Shown: piece by piece, positions 20,041-29,188 of the stretch | Position numbering within the stretch: the stretch's first letter is position 1 | Layout: every line of letters starts with the position of its first letter | Assembly: GCA_035546295.1 (NCBI GenBank) | Contig: DATKBT010000013.1 | Span: 1-64,000 of the forward strand | Length of the DNA: 64,000 nt | Direction: 5' to 3' | Source: DATKBT01 sp035546295 | GTDB taxonomy: Bacteria; Acidobacteriota; Thermoanaerobaculia; Multivoradales; Multivoraceae | Notes under the pieces: model-generated | Told to the model about the DNA's origin: nothing | The model's input: the letters and a program-made list of their open reading frames with translations, nothing else | The model's database searches: none | Program-made: the position numbers and the translations under genes

Positions 20041-22406
20041 CGGCACGCCTCCAGCGACGTCACTCCCACGCGAACGGCGGCGGCGTCCAGCAGTCGGTCG
20101 GAGAGGTGCCGGTTTCCGGCGGCGCGCGCCCGCCATGACCCGCCCAGCAGCGCTGCCGCCTCGAACGCCTGAATCCGCTCGTGCTGGTCCGGCTCGTCGG
20201 TCAGGTAGGCGGCCCGGAAGCGCTCGGCGACGCGGTCGGCGTCCCCGGCGTCGGGGTGCGCGGTCACCAGCTCCGCGACCAGGCCCGCCGCGTCGAGGAA
20301 CGGGTGGCCCATCGTCGCGTCGGTGACGTCGAGAACCGCCACCCGCCGCCCGACCATCCGGAGCTTGCGCGGAGACAGGCCGCGGAGCACCGGTCCCCGG
20401 CGCCCGCCGTCGTCCGCGACGACCCGCTCGGCGTTCTCGAGCACGGCCTCGGCGATCGCTCGCGCCCGCGCGTCCTCCGCCAGCCCCGAGCCGGCGGCGG
20501 CGCGCAGGCCGTCGAGCTCGACCGCGGAACCACGCTCCTTGTCGAGCTCGATCGGCGTCGCGTGCAGGCTGGCGAGAGCCCGACCGACGAGGTCGATCGC
20601 CTCCTCGAGACGGCGCGTGTCGCCGGCGCCCAGGATCTCGAGCAGTGGCCGCCCGGTGTGGTTCTCGAGCACCTGCAGGCGCAGCTCAGGGAGGAACGCC
20701 ACCGAACGCGGCAGCAGCGGCGCGCCGCCCTCCGCGTCGAGACTCTCCCGGAGGGCCGCGAGCCGCTCGCTCTCGCGCCGACCGCTGCGGTCGCGCCACA
20801 GGAAGCCCTCGAGCGTGGCCTTCCATCGCTCGCCTCCCCGCCAGCCGGTCAACACGTAGCGCAGTCGGTGATGCCGGTGGGTCTCGCCCCGCAGCTGGAC
20901 ACGGCACTCGTCGAGCTCCACATCGTAGGCGCGTCGCACGCTGGGCTCGAGCAGGGCGCCCACGTACTGGCCGTCGACGGCCCAGGCGACCCGGTCGACG
21001 CGACCGGCATCGTCGGCGGATCCGCGGACCCTGCCCGGGGACGCCACCGCCGCGCCCCCAGACGATCCTGCGCCCGCCAGCCCCAGGATGCGCTCGCACT
21101 CGTCGGTCAGCCGATCGGCGGTCTCCTCCCACCCGGCCCGCTGCAGCCGGAAGCCGGTGGCGGCGGAAGTCAGTAGAGCCGCCGCTTCGAACAGGCGTGC
21201 CCGGCGCTCGTCCTCACCGGTCTGACGCAAGTACTGCTCGAGGAAGGCCTCCCTGGCCTCGGCCAGCCCGTCCAGCGTGCCATCGACACGCAGCGAGGAC
21301 GTTCGCAGCGCGGAGAGGAAACGACCGACGTCGAGCAGCCGATCTCCGAGCACCATGTTGTCGAGGTCGATCAAGGACACCCGCCCGTTGCACACCAACA
21401 CGTTGGAGGGGTGCAGGTCGCCGTGGAGCGGGCCGGTGATCCTGGCCCTCGACTCCAGCTCGCCGATCAGCCGATCGCGCAGGGCGAGCACCTTGTGGCG
21501 CTCCCGGGGCCGCAGCTCGGCGAGCACTCCGCTCCACCGATGGACGGCCCTCACGCACTGCAGCGAGGCGCGACGGGAGGGCATCGGCAGCGCCATGTCG
21601 TGGAGCGCCGCGACACCGCGCGCCAGCTGGCGGACGTGGCCGATGAGCTCTCCGCTGCCCGCCAGGTCCGACAGCCTCGCGCCGTCGAGGCGCTCCTGCA
21701 ACGAGAGATTGGGACCCGGGAGGTAGCCGACGGGTGGCGCCAGGTGAACCCGCCGGCGAGCCTCTCGCCACACCGCCCAGCCACGAGCGAAGACGGTGGC
21801 CGCGCGGCGCTGAGCGTCGAGCTTGCCGACCAGTCGGCGCAGCTCCGGGAGACCGCTTTCTCTCGACTCGCTCAGCACCTCGAGCGCCAGCGCCGCGCGC
21901 GCGCCGGGCGTGTACCCGAGGGGGGCGACGTCGATGTCTCGCGGCCGCGCGCCGCGAGCCCTCCACGCGCGCCCGAGCTTCTCCCTCAGCAGCCGCGGAT
22001 CGCAGGCATCGACCAGGGAGGGCAGCGCGGGGTCGTAGGGGAAGGCGTAACACACCAGGTGAGCTGCGGGCAGATGAAACACCGGCGAGCGCAGAGGTCG
22101 CTCCCCGCTTTCGCGGTAGCGCGCAGCCAGGCGCCGGTCAGGCGGCGGGGGCGAGTCGCCCGCCGGCAACAGCTCGGCGGTGAGCCACTGGACCCGGCTG
22201 CGCCCTCCCTCGCGTCTGCGGAGCTTGAGCGCGTACAGGACGGAGCAGCGCTGCTGCGGGTGGTACTGCACGTTCAGGATGCTCGCGCGCTCGATCCCCA
22301 GTCCTTCTCGGCACTCCGGCAGCGTCTCGCTCAGGAGGGCGCCCAGCCCATCGGGATCGAGAGCCACGGGGAGGCCCGGGAACGCCGGATCCTGCAGTCG
22401 CCTCAT
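20037..22406 (-). CDS. Tandem APH-like phosphotransferase: kinase plus degenerate kinase
   Basis: This 789-aa cytoplasmic protein has two aminoglycoside-phosphotransferase (APH/ChoK)-type domains. The first has the catalytic loop HGDLHPSNVL near residue 326 and the metal-binding LIDLDN about 15 residues later. The second (residues ~490-789) keeps the fold-like spacing but reads LRGLSPRKLRM and VLDVTDATMGHP where HGD and DxD would be, so the catalytic His-Gly-Asp is lost. APH-fold enzymes phosphorylate sugars, choline or other small hydroxyl compounds. Here a sugar or glycan precursor would fit the operon. ATG 22406 overlaps the stop of the ABC exporter by 4 nt, with GGGAG just upstream. Confidence 0.8.
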   Translation of the reverse strand: MRRLQDPAFPGLPVALDPDGLGALLSETLPECREGLGIERASILNVQYHPQQRCSVLYALKLRRREGGRSRVQWLTAELLPAGDSPPPPDRRLAARYRESGERPLRSPVFHLPAAHLVCYAFPYDPALPSLVDACDPRLLREKLGRAWRARGARPRDIDVAPLGYTPGARAALALEVLSESRESGLPELRRLVGKLDAQRRAATVFARGWAVWREARRRVHLAPPVGYLPGPNLSLQERLDGARLSDLAGSGELIGHVRQLARGVAALHDMALPMPSRRASLQCVRAVHRWSGVLAELRPRERHKVLALRDRLIGELESRARITGPLHGDLHPSNVLVCNGRVSLIDLDNMVLGDRLLDVGRFLSALRTSSLRVDGTLDGLAEAREAFLEQYLRQTGEDERRARLFEAAALLTSAATGFRLQRAGWEETADRLTDECERILGLAGAGSSGGAAVASPGRVRGSADDAGRVDRVAWAVDGQYVGALLEPSVRRAYDVELDECRVQLRGETHRHHRLRYVLTGWRGGERWKATLEGFLWRDRSGRRESERLAALRESLDAEGGAPLLPRSVAFLPELRLQVLENHTGRPLLEILGAGDTRRLEEAIDLVGRALASLHATPIELDKERGSAVELDGLRAAAGSGLAEDARARAIAEAVLENAERVVADDGGRRGPVLRGLSPRKLRMVGRRVAVLDVTDATMGHPFLDAAGLVAELVTAHPDAGDADRVAERFRAAYLTDEPDQHERIQAFEAAALLGGSWRARAAGNRHLSDRLLDAAAVRVGVTSLEACR

Positions 22407-24259
22407 GCGCTCCGCTCTCCCTGCGCGGCGAGCCCGGACGCCGACCGCGCGCTCGATCGCAAGGAACCCTCCCGCTCGCTCGGCGCCGGCGCGGGCCCCT
22501 CGCCGACGATGCGGCCCTGATCGAGATGGACCACTCGATCCAGTCCCTCGAGGTTGCGCGGATCGTGCGTGATCACGATCACCGTGCGATCGCGCATCAG
22601 GCGGCGCAAGGCCTTCATCACCCGCGCCGCCGAGCGCCCGTCGAGGCCGGTGGTGAGCTCGTCCATGATCAGGATCGGGGCGTTGCGGATCATCGCCCTG
22701 GCAATCGCGATGCATTGGCGCTGGCCGCCGCTCAGCATCGCCCCGCGCTCGCCGATGACCGTGTCGTACCCCGCGGGAAGGCGGGAGATGATGCGGTCGA
22801 CGCGCGCCCTCCGGGCAGCCCTCTCGATCTGCTCCATCGACGCGCCGAGCCGTCCGTATGCGATGTTCTCGGCGATGGTCGTGCCGAACAGCAGCGGCTC
22901 CTGGAACACCATCGAGATCTGCTTGCGCAGCGACTCGAGGGTGAGCTCGCGCACGTCGCGGCCGTCGATCCTGACGCTGCCGGAGGTGGGGTCGTAGAAC
23001 CGCGCCAGCAGGCTCACCAGGGTGCTCTTGCCGGCGCCGGTGGAGCCCACGAGCGCGACCCGCTCGCCCGGACGAATGCGCAGGGTGACGTTCTCGAGGG
23101 CCGGCCGGTCCTGTCCGTAGGCGAAGGAGACGTCGTCCCACAGGATCTCGCCCCGGAACCGCGGCGCCGACACGGCTCCCGGAAGATTGCGGACCTCCCG
23201 ATCGACTTCGAGGATGCGCAGCACGCGCTCTCCAGCGGTGGAGGCCCGGATCATGCGCTCGGTCACCCGAGAGACCCGTTGCAGGGGGCGTGCGTAGAGC
23301 TGGAGGTAGGAGACGAAGACCACCAGGTCCCCGACCGACATCGAGCCCTGGAGGATGAACCGGGTCGCCAGCAGGATGATGAGCGCGGTGATCACCGAGA
23401 CCGACGTCTGGGCCGACCACTTGAGCTTGGCCTCGAGCCTCGAGGCCTTCAGCCCCGAGCGGACGTCTCGCCGGGCCGCACCGCCGAAGCGCTCGACCTC
23501 GTGCTTCTCGCCGCGGAACCCCTGCACCACACGGATCGCCCCCAGCGACTCCGAGGCGAGCGTCGCGAGCTGCCCTTCACGCTCACGCTGTTCGCGCACG
23601 GCCTTGCGCATCGGGCGCTGGTAGCGACGGACCAGCAGGGCGACGATGGGCAGCAGCGCGATCGCCGGCAGAGCCAGTCGCCAGTCCATGACCAACATCA
23701 CGACGGCCATGCCCGACATCAGCAGCACACCCTCGGCGAGCTCCAGCGGCAGCGAGATGAACCCCTGCCGCAGCATGCGGACGTCCGAGGTGAGCCGGAC
23801 GATGAGATCGCCGGTCCGGCGCCGATCGTGAAAGCTCAGCGACAGGTGCTGGAGATGCTGGTAGAGGTCGACTCGCAGGGCCGAGGTCACCTCGATCCCC
23901 AGCCGGGCGGTGAGCAGGCGCTGGCGGTAGTAGAGGAAGCCGCGCAGGAGGGCGACCGCCACCAGGCTGCCCACCAGAGCCCAGAGCAGCCCGCGGCCGC
24001 CGCTCGCCGCCTCCGGCGCTGCCGGCGAGCGGTCGGCAAGGAGCACGCGGTCGATGATCAGCTTGAGCGGCCAGGGCTCCACCAGCCGCATGGCGGTGTA
24101 GGCGAGGGACAGCAGCAAGGCCGCCAGCATGGGCCGCCTGCGCTTGCGCAGGTAGGGGGCGAAGCGGGCCACGACCCGACGGTACCTGCCCCACTTGCGC
24201 ACCGTGCGCTTCAGCCGACCGGCGCGAGGGTCTCGCTGCACCGACGTCCCTTCCATCAT
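22403..24259 (-). CDS. ABC exporter, fused membrane and ATPase domains (MsbA-like)
   Basis: This 618-aa half-transporter is expected to act as a homodimer in the inner membrane. Six transmembrane helices span residues ~45-330 (MLAALLLSLAYTAMRLVEPW first). The nucleotide-binding domain has Walker A GSTGAGKST near 405-413, Q-loop SMVFQEP, signature LSGGQRQ near 508, Walker B ILIMDE near 528 and H-loop VITH. MsbA-type proteins flip lipid-linked or amphipathic substrates. The neighbours (four glycosyltransferases and an outer-membrane barrel) point to a glycolipid or lipid-linked glycan. The basic N-terminus (residues 8-30) is cytoplasmic. It starts 25 nt after the upstream glycosyltransferase stop. 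Confidence 0.92.
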   Translation of the reverse strand: MMEGTSVQRDPRAGRLKRTVRKWGRYRRVVARFAPYLRKRRRPMLAALLLSLAYTAMRLVEPWPLKLIIDRVLLADRSPAAPEAASGGRGLLWALVGSLVAVALLRGFLYYRQRLLTARLGIEVTSALRVDLYQHLQHLSLSFHDRRRTGDLIVRLTSDVRMLRQGFISLPLELAEGVLLMSGMAVVMLVMDWRLALPAIALLPIVALLVRRYQRPMRKAVREQREREGQLATLASESLGAIRVVQGFRGEKHEVERFGGAARRDVRSGLKASRLEAKLKWSAQTSVSVITALIILLATRFILQGSMSVGDLVVFVSYLQLYARPLQRVSRVTERMIRASTAGERVLRILEVDREVRNLPGAVSAPRFRGEILWDDVSFAYGQDRPALENVTLRIRPGERVALVGSTGAGKSTLVSLLARFYDPTSGSVRIDGRDVRELTLESLRKQISMVFQEPLLFGTTIAENIAYGRLGASMEQIERAARRARVDRIISRLPAGYDTVIGERGAMLSGGQRQCIAIARAMIRNAPILIMDELTTGLDGRSAARVMKALRRLMRDRTVIVITHDPRNLEGLDRVVHLDQGRIVGEGPAPAPSEREGSLRSSARSASGLAAQGERSA

Positions 24260-24284
24260 GCGACTCGCAGCTCCCGCTCGCCGT

Positions 24285-25487
24285 CTACGCCGCCAACGGC
24301 AGCGTCGACAGGATCACGGAGGCTCGCTGCCTCCAGGTGTGGCTCCGCAGTGCCTCGTCGTGGGCCCGGCTCCCCAGCCGGCGGCGCAGCAAGCCATCGC
24401 GCGCCAGCAGGCGAACGGCGTCGATCAGATCCGGCACGCTGCCCGGCTCGACCAGCAGACCGGTTTCGCCGTGGCGGATCAGCTGACGGAGCTGCCCGAT
24501 GCGCGAGGCCACCACCGCGGTCCCGGACGCCATGTACTCGAGCACCTTGAGCGGCGAGAAGTAGAAGCGCTCCGCCGCCGGGTAGGGCGCTACCGCGATG
24601 TCCATCGCCCGCAGGTAGGCGGGAACGCTCGTGGGCGGCACCGAGCCGGTGAAGGTCACCCGATCCGGGAGACTGCGCTGGAGGTCCTCCAGCCGCGCCG
24701 CCATCGGCCCGTCGCCGACGACCAGGAGATGCAGGGAGGGATCGCTGGCCAGGCGGGCGAACGCCTCGACCAGGACCTCGATGCCGTGCCACGGCTTCAG
24801 GCTCCCCACGAAGCCGACCACCAAGCGACCGGCGAGCTCGACCGGCAGGGCCGGGCCGTCGGGGCGGAAGCGCCCCACGTCGACGCCGTTCGGCACCACC
24901 TGGATCTTGGCGGCGTCCACCCCTCCGGCGATCAGCTGCTCGCGCAGGTCGTCGCTCACTGCGACGATCCGGGAGGTGGCCTCGAAGGCCAGGCGCTCCA
25001 GCACCTCGGCCGCCTCGTGCAGCGCCTGCCCGCGATGACGGGCGCCCTCCCAGGACAGCGGCGCGTTGACCTCCAACACGTGCGGACAGCCCAGCCGGCG
25101 CGCCGCCACCGGACCGGCGACGCTGAACGGGCTGTGGCGCTCGTAGACCAGGTCCGGGCGCGAGCGCTCGAGGCGGTGGGTCAGCGCGTCTTCGACCGCG
25201 CTGTTGCACCAGATCCGTCGCAGCGCACGCAGGACGGCCGTCGTCTGCTCGTGCTCGCCGGCCTGGGGTGCCCGCGCCAGCTTGTTCAGGGCGCCGGCGA
25301 AGGGCGTACGTACGATGGTGTGCACCGGGACCTCCAGCATCTCGCACCCCTCCACGTTGCTCATCACCACCTCGACCTGGTGTCCGAGCTGGACGAACGA
25401 GTCGACGATCGCGCGCAGATGCGCCGCCGATCCGTTGTTCTTGGCCAGCGACACGCCCGAGTCGGCGCACACGTAGGTGATTTTCAT
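24285..25487 (-). CDS. GT4-family glycosyltransferase
   Basis: This 400-aa GT-B fold enzyme starts MKITYVCADSGVSLAKNNGSAAHLR, a typical donor/acceptor Rossmann opening with a Gly/Ser loop. The C-terminal half has VVPNGVDVGRFRP, VVGFVGSLKPWHGIEVLVEAF, LLVVGDGPM and the nucleotide-sugar site PYPAAERFYFSPLKVLEYMASGTAVVAS (the E-x7-E region). It ends TWRQRASVIL. The ATG at 25487 overlaps the stop of the preceding glycosyltransferase by 4 nt, and GGAG lies 7 nt upstream. It is expected to add one sugar to the growing glycan on the cytoplasmic side; donor and acceptor cannot be read from the sequence. Confidence 0.9.
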   Translation of the reverse strand: MKITYVCADSGVSLAKNNGSAAHLRAIVDSFVQLGHQVEVVMSNVEGCEMLEVPVHTIVRTPFAGALNKLARAPQAGEHEQTTAVLRALRRIWCNSAVEDALTHRLERSRPDLVYERHSPFSVAGPVAARRLGCPHVLEVNAPLSWEGARHRGQALHEAAEVLERLAFEATSRIVAVSDDLREQLIAGGVDAAKIQVVPNGVDVGRFRPDGPALPVELAGRLVVGFVGSLKPWHGIEVLVEAFARLASDPSLHLLVVGDGPMAARLEDLQRSLPDRVTFTGSVPPTSVPAYLRAMDIAVAPYPAAERFYFSPLKVLEYMASGTAVVASRIGQLRQLIRHGETGLLVEPGSVPDLIDAVRLLARDGLLRRRLGSRAHDEALRSHTWRQRASVILSTLPLAA

Positions 25488-26719
25488 CTCCCCACTCCAG
25501 CGAACAGGTCGCGCAGCCGCTCCGACGTCTGCGCGGTGTCGTAGATCGGCTCCACCGAGGCGCGGGCGCCGGCACGCAGGCGCGCGTGCAGAGCCCGATC
25601 CTCGATCAGCCTCTGGATGGCGTCGGCAAGCGCCGCCGGGTCGCGTTCGGGGACCAACAGCCCGTTTTCGCCTTCGCGCACGACCTCCGGGATGCCTGCG
25701 ACCCGCGTCGACACCACCGGGATCCCGCAGGCCAGCGCCTCGACGATCGAGACCGGCAACCCCTCCCGATTGCCGTCTTCGCCGACGATCGAGGGCAGCA
25801 CGTAGACGTGAGTCGAGCGGTAGTGCCGGAGCACGTCCGACTGCTTGCGCCCGCCGAGCAGCCGCACCGAGTCGGCCAGACCGGCCTCCGCGATCTGGGC
25901 CAGCAGCTTGGCCCTCAGGTGGCCGCGGCCGATGACGTCGCAGCGGAAGGGCACGCCGCGCCGGGCGAGCAGCCGGCAGGCCTCGATCAGGTACTCGCCA
26001 CCCTTCTTCTGGACCAGCCGGGCGACCGACAGGATCTTGAACGGCGGCTCGGGGGCCGCGCCGTCGGGCGCGAACCGCGACAGGTCGATGCCGTTGCGCA
26101 CCAGCTCGATCCTGGGGGCGCCGCCGTTCGCGACTCGGCGCAGGTGCTCGACGTTGCTCTCGCTCACCGTCGCCACGAAGCGCGCCGCGGCGACCTTGCG
26201 GCGCAGGATGTCGAGATCGACGTCCTCGCGGTAGATGTCGACCGCGTGGGCGGTGAAGCTGTAGGGAAGCCCGCTGATCGCCGAGACCAGGCCGGCGACG
26301 GTGGTGGCGCGCGTGGCGAAGTGGGCGTGGAGATGGCGCACCTTCAGCCTCGCGGCGCGCTCGGCGATCCAGCCCGCCTGGTAGAAGCGCCACAGGAGGA
26401 TCGGCCGGCAGGTGGCGAGGGCCCGCAGCCGGGCGCGCCGATAGACGCTGCCGAAGCGCCGCGCGGCGTCGCGGTTTGTACGCCGCAGCGAGTCGCGGTC
26501 GCGGGGGTCGGCCAGCCCGGGGACGTACCAGATCGGCGCCTTCAAACGGACCATGCCGTCGTGGAAGCGCGGGTCGGTCGGCGCCATCAGCGAAAAGACG
26601 TGCACCTTGACGCCGGTCCGCTCCAGCCCGAGGATCTCGTTGAGGACGAACGCCTCCGAGAGCTTCGGAAACTTCCGGAGCACGTACGCCACGGTCAGCG
26701 TGCGGTCAGCGCTGGGCAC
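25484..26719 (-). CDS. GT4-family glycosyltransferase
   Basis: This 411-aa GT-B fold enzyme has an N-terminal VAYVLRKFPKLSEAFVLNEI (the SETFI-like block of exopolysaccharide glycosyltransferases) and RHLHAHFATRATTVAGL. It also has SFTAHAVDIY, LVRNGIDLSRF, ILSVARLVQKKGGEYLIEA and a C-terminal GEDGNREGLPVSIVEALACGIPVVS. GTG 26719 is chosen because GGAGGAG lies 5 nt upstream; this start overlaps the end of the previous gene by 14 nt. GTG 26692 is an alternative without a ribosome site. The neighbourhood supports a role in building a surface glycan. Confidence 0.9.
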   Translation of the reverse strand: MPSADRTLTVAYVLRKFPKLSEAFVLNEILGLERTGVKVHVFSLMAPTDPRFHDGMVRLKAPIWYVPGLADPRDRDSLRRTNRDAARRFGSVYRRARLRALATCRPILLWRFYQAGWIAERAARLKVRHLHAHFATRATTVAGLVSAISGLPYSFTAHAVDIYREDVDLDILRRKVAAARFVATVSESNVEHLRRVANGGAPRIELVRNGIDLSRFAPDGAAPEPPFKILSVARLVQKKGGEYLIEACRLLARRGVPFRCDVIGRGHLRAKLLAQIAEAGLADSVRLLGGRKQSDVLRHYRSTHVYVLPSIVGEDGNREGLPVSIVEALACGIPVVSTRVAGIPEVVREGENGLLVPERDPAALADAIQRLIEDRALHARLRAGARASVEPIYDTAQTSERLRDLFAGVGR

Positions 26720-27929
26720 GGCTCTCCTCCACGACGATCGCGTTGAGCAGCTGGTCGACGGCGCGCTCGACGCCGTCCACACGCACCGGCCAGTCGAGAT
26801 CGACGAGGTCGGGCTCGGCGAGGGTGGCGATCAGGGTCTCGGCCAACGCCTCGGGTTCGAAGCAGGAGCTCGACAGCACCCGCAGCAGACCGAGCCGCTC
26901 CAAGGCCTGCGCGCGCAGGAGCTGCTCCCACTCGATGCCCGCCCGAGGTCCCTGGAGGAACTCGCCGTAGCGCCAGTTGCGCGGCAGCACCAGCGCGCGA
27001 CGCTTGAGCGCCAGCAGCTCGGCGATCGTGTTGTAGCCGCCCATGGCGACCACCGCATCGGCCGCCCGCAGGTACGAAGGCAGGTCGCCGACGTACTCCT
27101 CGATCACGATGCGCGGCTCGCCCGCCGCCTGCTCACTGAGACGCTCACGGTCCTGGCGAGCCATCAGGGGCCCGGTGATCGCCACCGCCGACACCCCGCC
27201 GAGCAGGCGCACCGCACCCACGAAGCTCGACAGCAGGGGATAGCCGTCGCCGCCGCCCCCGGCGGTGGCCACCAGCAGCGGCGGCGCGAGCCCGAGCTCC
27301 TCGAGCAGCCGCCGCGGCTCGCGCGACGCCGGCCCGATCGCGGTCACGTAGCCGCAGTAACGCAGCTTGCTCTGCAGATCGCCATCCAACGCGTAGGCCT
27401 CGCCGACGTCGAGGATCTCTGGGCTCCCGTAGACCAGCACCAGGTCGTAGAGCTCGCGCAAGACGCGATAGACGTCGTCTTTGGCCCAGGTCTCGCGCAC
27501 CACCTCCGGCCGGTCGACCACGTCGCGCAGGCCGAGCACCGTGCGCACCCCGAGCTCGCGGCAGCTCTCCAGCGCCGGCAGCAACTCCCGTCGCGAGCCC
27601 AGGGGGAAGTTGTCGACCAGCAGCAGGTTGGGGCGGAAGGACTCGACCGCGCCGCGGACCAAGCGCTTGCGGATCGAGGTGATCGCGCGGGGCCCGATCG
27701 GCAGGTGCGGGGGTCGCCGCTCGGCGTCGCCCGTCTTGACGATGGTGGGCAGCTTCAGGAAGTCGGCGTTCGCCGGCAGGTCGCGCATCGCCTGCGCCGC
27801 CGGCGAGCCGGTGATCAGGAGCACCGCGGCGCTCGGCTCACGCGCGCAGAGCGCGCGCACGATGTGCAGGCACCGGCGCACGTGCCCCAGACCGAAGGTG
27901 TCGTGGGTGAAGACCGCGATTCGCTTCAT
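26706..27929 (-). CDS. MurG/COG4671-like glycosyltransferase, paralogue B
   Basis: This 407-aa protein begins MKRIAVFTHDTFGLGHVRR, the glycine-rich loop of GT28/COG4671-type predicted glycosyltransferases. The C-terminal part has VATAGGGGDGYPLL, VAITGPLM, the acceptor/donor loop YVGDLPSYLRAADAVVAMGGYNTIAELLALKRRALVLPR, typical of this group. It is clearly paralogous to the gene just upstream in the operon; shared blocks are FGLGH/VGLGH, DLVLVYGS/DAVLIYGA, CGYV, ATAGGGGDGYP and MGGYNT/MAGYNS. GAGG eight nt before the ATG and only 10 nt between the genes suggest translation from one transcript. The sugar used is unknown. Confidence 0.85.
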   Translation of the reverse strand: MKRIAVFTHDTFGLGHVRRCLHIVRALCAREPSAAVLLITGSPAAQAMRDLPANADFLKLPTIVKTGDAERRPPHLPIGPRAITSIRKRLVRGAVESFRPNLLLVDNFPLGSRRELLPALESCRELGVRTVLGLRDVVDRPEVVRETWAKDDVYRVLRELYDLVLVYGSPEILDVGEAYALDGDLQSKLRYCGYVTAIGPASREPRRLLEELGLAPPLLVATAGGGGDGYPLLSSFVGAVRLLGGVSAVAITGPLMARQDRERLSEQAAGEPRIVIEEYVGDLPSYLRAADAVVAMGGYNTIAELLALKRRALVLPRNWRYGEFLQGPRAGIEWEQLLRAQALERLGLLRVLSSSCFEPEALAETLIATLAEPDLVDLDWPVRVDGVERAVDQLLNAIVVEESRAQR

Positions 27930-27939
27930 GTCCGCTGCC

Positions 27940-29175
27940 TCACACCACCTGCCTCACCGCCGGTCGCAGCGACCAGGGCGCGTCCGCGAGCCGGGTCGCG
28001 CGCTCGTCGAGGAGCCCCCGGAGACATCGTGCCGCCTGGTCGACACCGTTCATCGGCGGCAGGATCGCGTCGGGAGGCGGCGAAGCCAGGGCCTGTTCGA
28101 TCACTCGAGCGAGGTGGTCTGGCGTGCGCTCGCCCTGGCCGAGGGCGTGCACGATCCCGCGCTCAGCCAGTCGCGCAGCACGCAGCCCCTGCTCGGCGCT
28201 CGGCCCGGTTCGCGGCAGCACGATCGTCGGCTTGCGCAGCCGCATGGCCTCGAGCATGCTGTTGTAGCCGGCCATGGTCAGCAGCACGTCGGCGGCCTGC
28301 AAGTAGGAAGGCAGGTGATCGACGCACCACACGATGCGCGCCGGCAGGTCGGCGGCGCGCCGGCGCAGGTCCTCGATCTCGTCGCGGCGCATCAGCGGAC
28401 CGGTGATGCACACCAGCTCCAGATCGGTCGACGGCGCGATCCGGCGAAGCGCCTCGAGGCAGAGTCGCATCATCGGATAGCCATCGCCGCCGCCGCCGGC
28501 GGTCGCCACCACCACCTGGCGCGCGGTGAGGCCGAGGCCGTGTCTTGCCGCGCCTTCGTCACCGTCGCCGTTCTCAGAGCAGACGTAGCCACAGTAGTGG
28601 GCGGGCACTCCGGTCTCCTCCTGCAGCCGGTACTGATCCTTGGTGTCGAAAACCTCCTCCGCCCCGTAGATTAGGACCGCGTCGTAGCTCTGGGAGATGG
28701 CGCGGTAGACGCCGTCGCGCCGCCAGCTCTGCACCGTGAGTGTCGGGTCGTCGAGGATGTCGCGAACGCCGAGCACGACACACGGTCCCCGCCGGTCCTT
28801 CCGCCACGACCGCAGCGAGGGACCGAGCTCTCCCCACAAACCCGTCGGGTGGTGGTCGACCAGCACCAGATCGGGCCGCAGCGTGCTCGCCACCCCTTCG
28901 ATGATTCGGCGGCGCAGCCGGCTGAGCTGATCGTGTTGCAGCGAGAGGGTGCGAGGACCAAGCGCCCCCTCGGGGTCCTTGGTCAACGACGGCAGCTTGA
29001 CCACGTCGACCCGCTCAGGGCACCCGAGGAAGCCCGCGGGCTGGCTGGTCAGCATCAGCACGTCGAGCTCGGGCATTTCCTGGACCAGCCGCGAAGCGAT
29101 CGCCAGGTTGCGACGCTGGTGGCCGAGGCCCACCACGTCGCCGCAGTAGACGAGGATGGATCGCTGTATCAGCAT
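27940..29175 (-). CDS. MurG/COG4671-like glycosyltransferase, paralogue A
   Basis: This 411-aa protein has N-terminal LVYCGDVVGLGHQRRNLAIASRL and C-terminal VVATAGGGGDGYPMMRL, CITGPLM, and WCVDHLPSYLQAADVLLTMAGYNSMLEAMRL. It is the partner paralogue of the following gene. Start ATG 29175 has GGGAGGT six nt upstream; the frame extends to 29220 without similarity. It lies 13 nt after the stop of the AlgE-like gene. Two adjacent paralogues could act in sequence on the same acceptor or as a complex; this is inference. Confidence 0.85.
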   Translation of the reverse strand: MLIQRSILVYCGDVVGLGHQRRNLAIASRLVQEMPELDVLMLTSQPAGFLGCPERVDVVKLPSLTKDPEGALGPRTLSLQHDQLSRLRRRIIEGVASTLRPDLVLVDHHPTGLWGELGPSLRSWRKDRRGPCVVLGVRDILDDPTLTVQSWRRDGVYRAISQSYDAVLIYGAEEVFDTKDQYRLQEETGVPAHYCGYVCSENGDGDEGAARHGLGLTARQVVVATAGGGGDGYPMMRLCLEALRRIAPSTDLELVCITGPLMRRDEIEDLRRRAADLPARIVWCVDHLPSYLQAADVLLTMAGYNSMLEAMRLRKPTIVLPRTGPSAEQGLRAARLAERGIVHALGQGERTPDHLARVIEQALASPPPDAILPPMNGVDQAARCLRGLLDERATRLADAPWSLRPAVRQVV

Positions 29176-29188
29176 TCCGCTACCTCCC

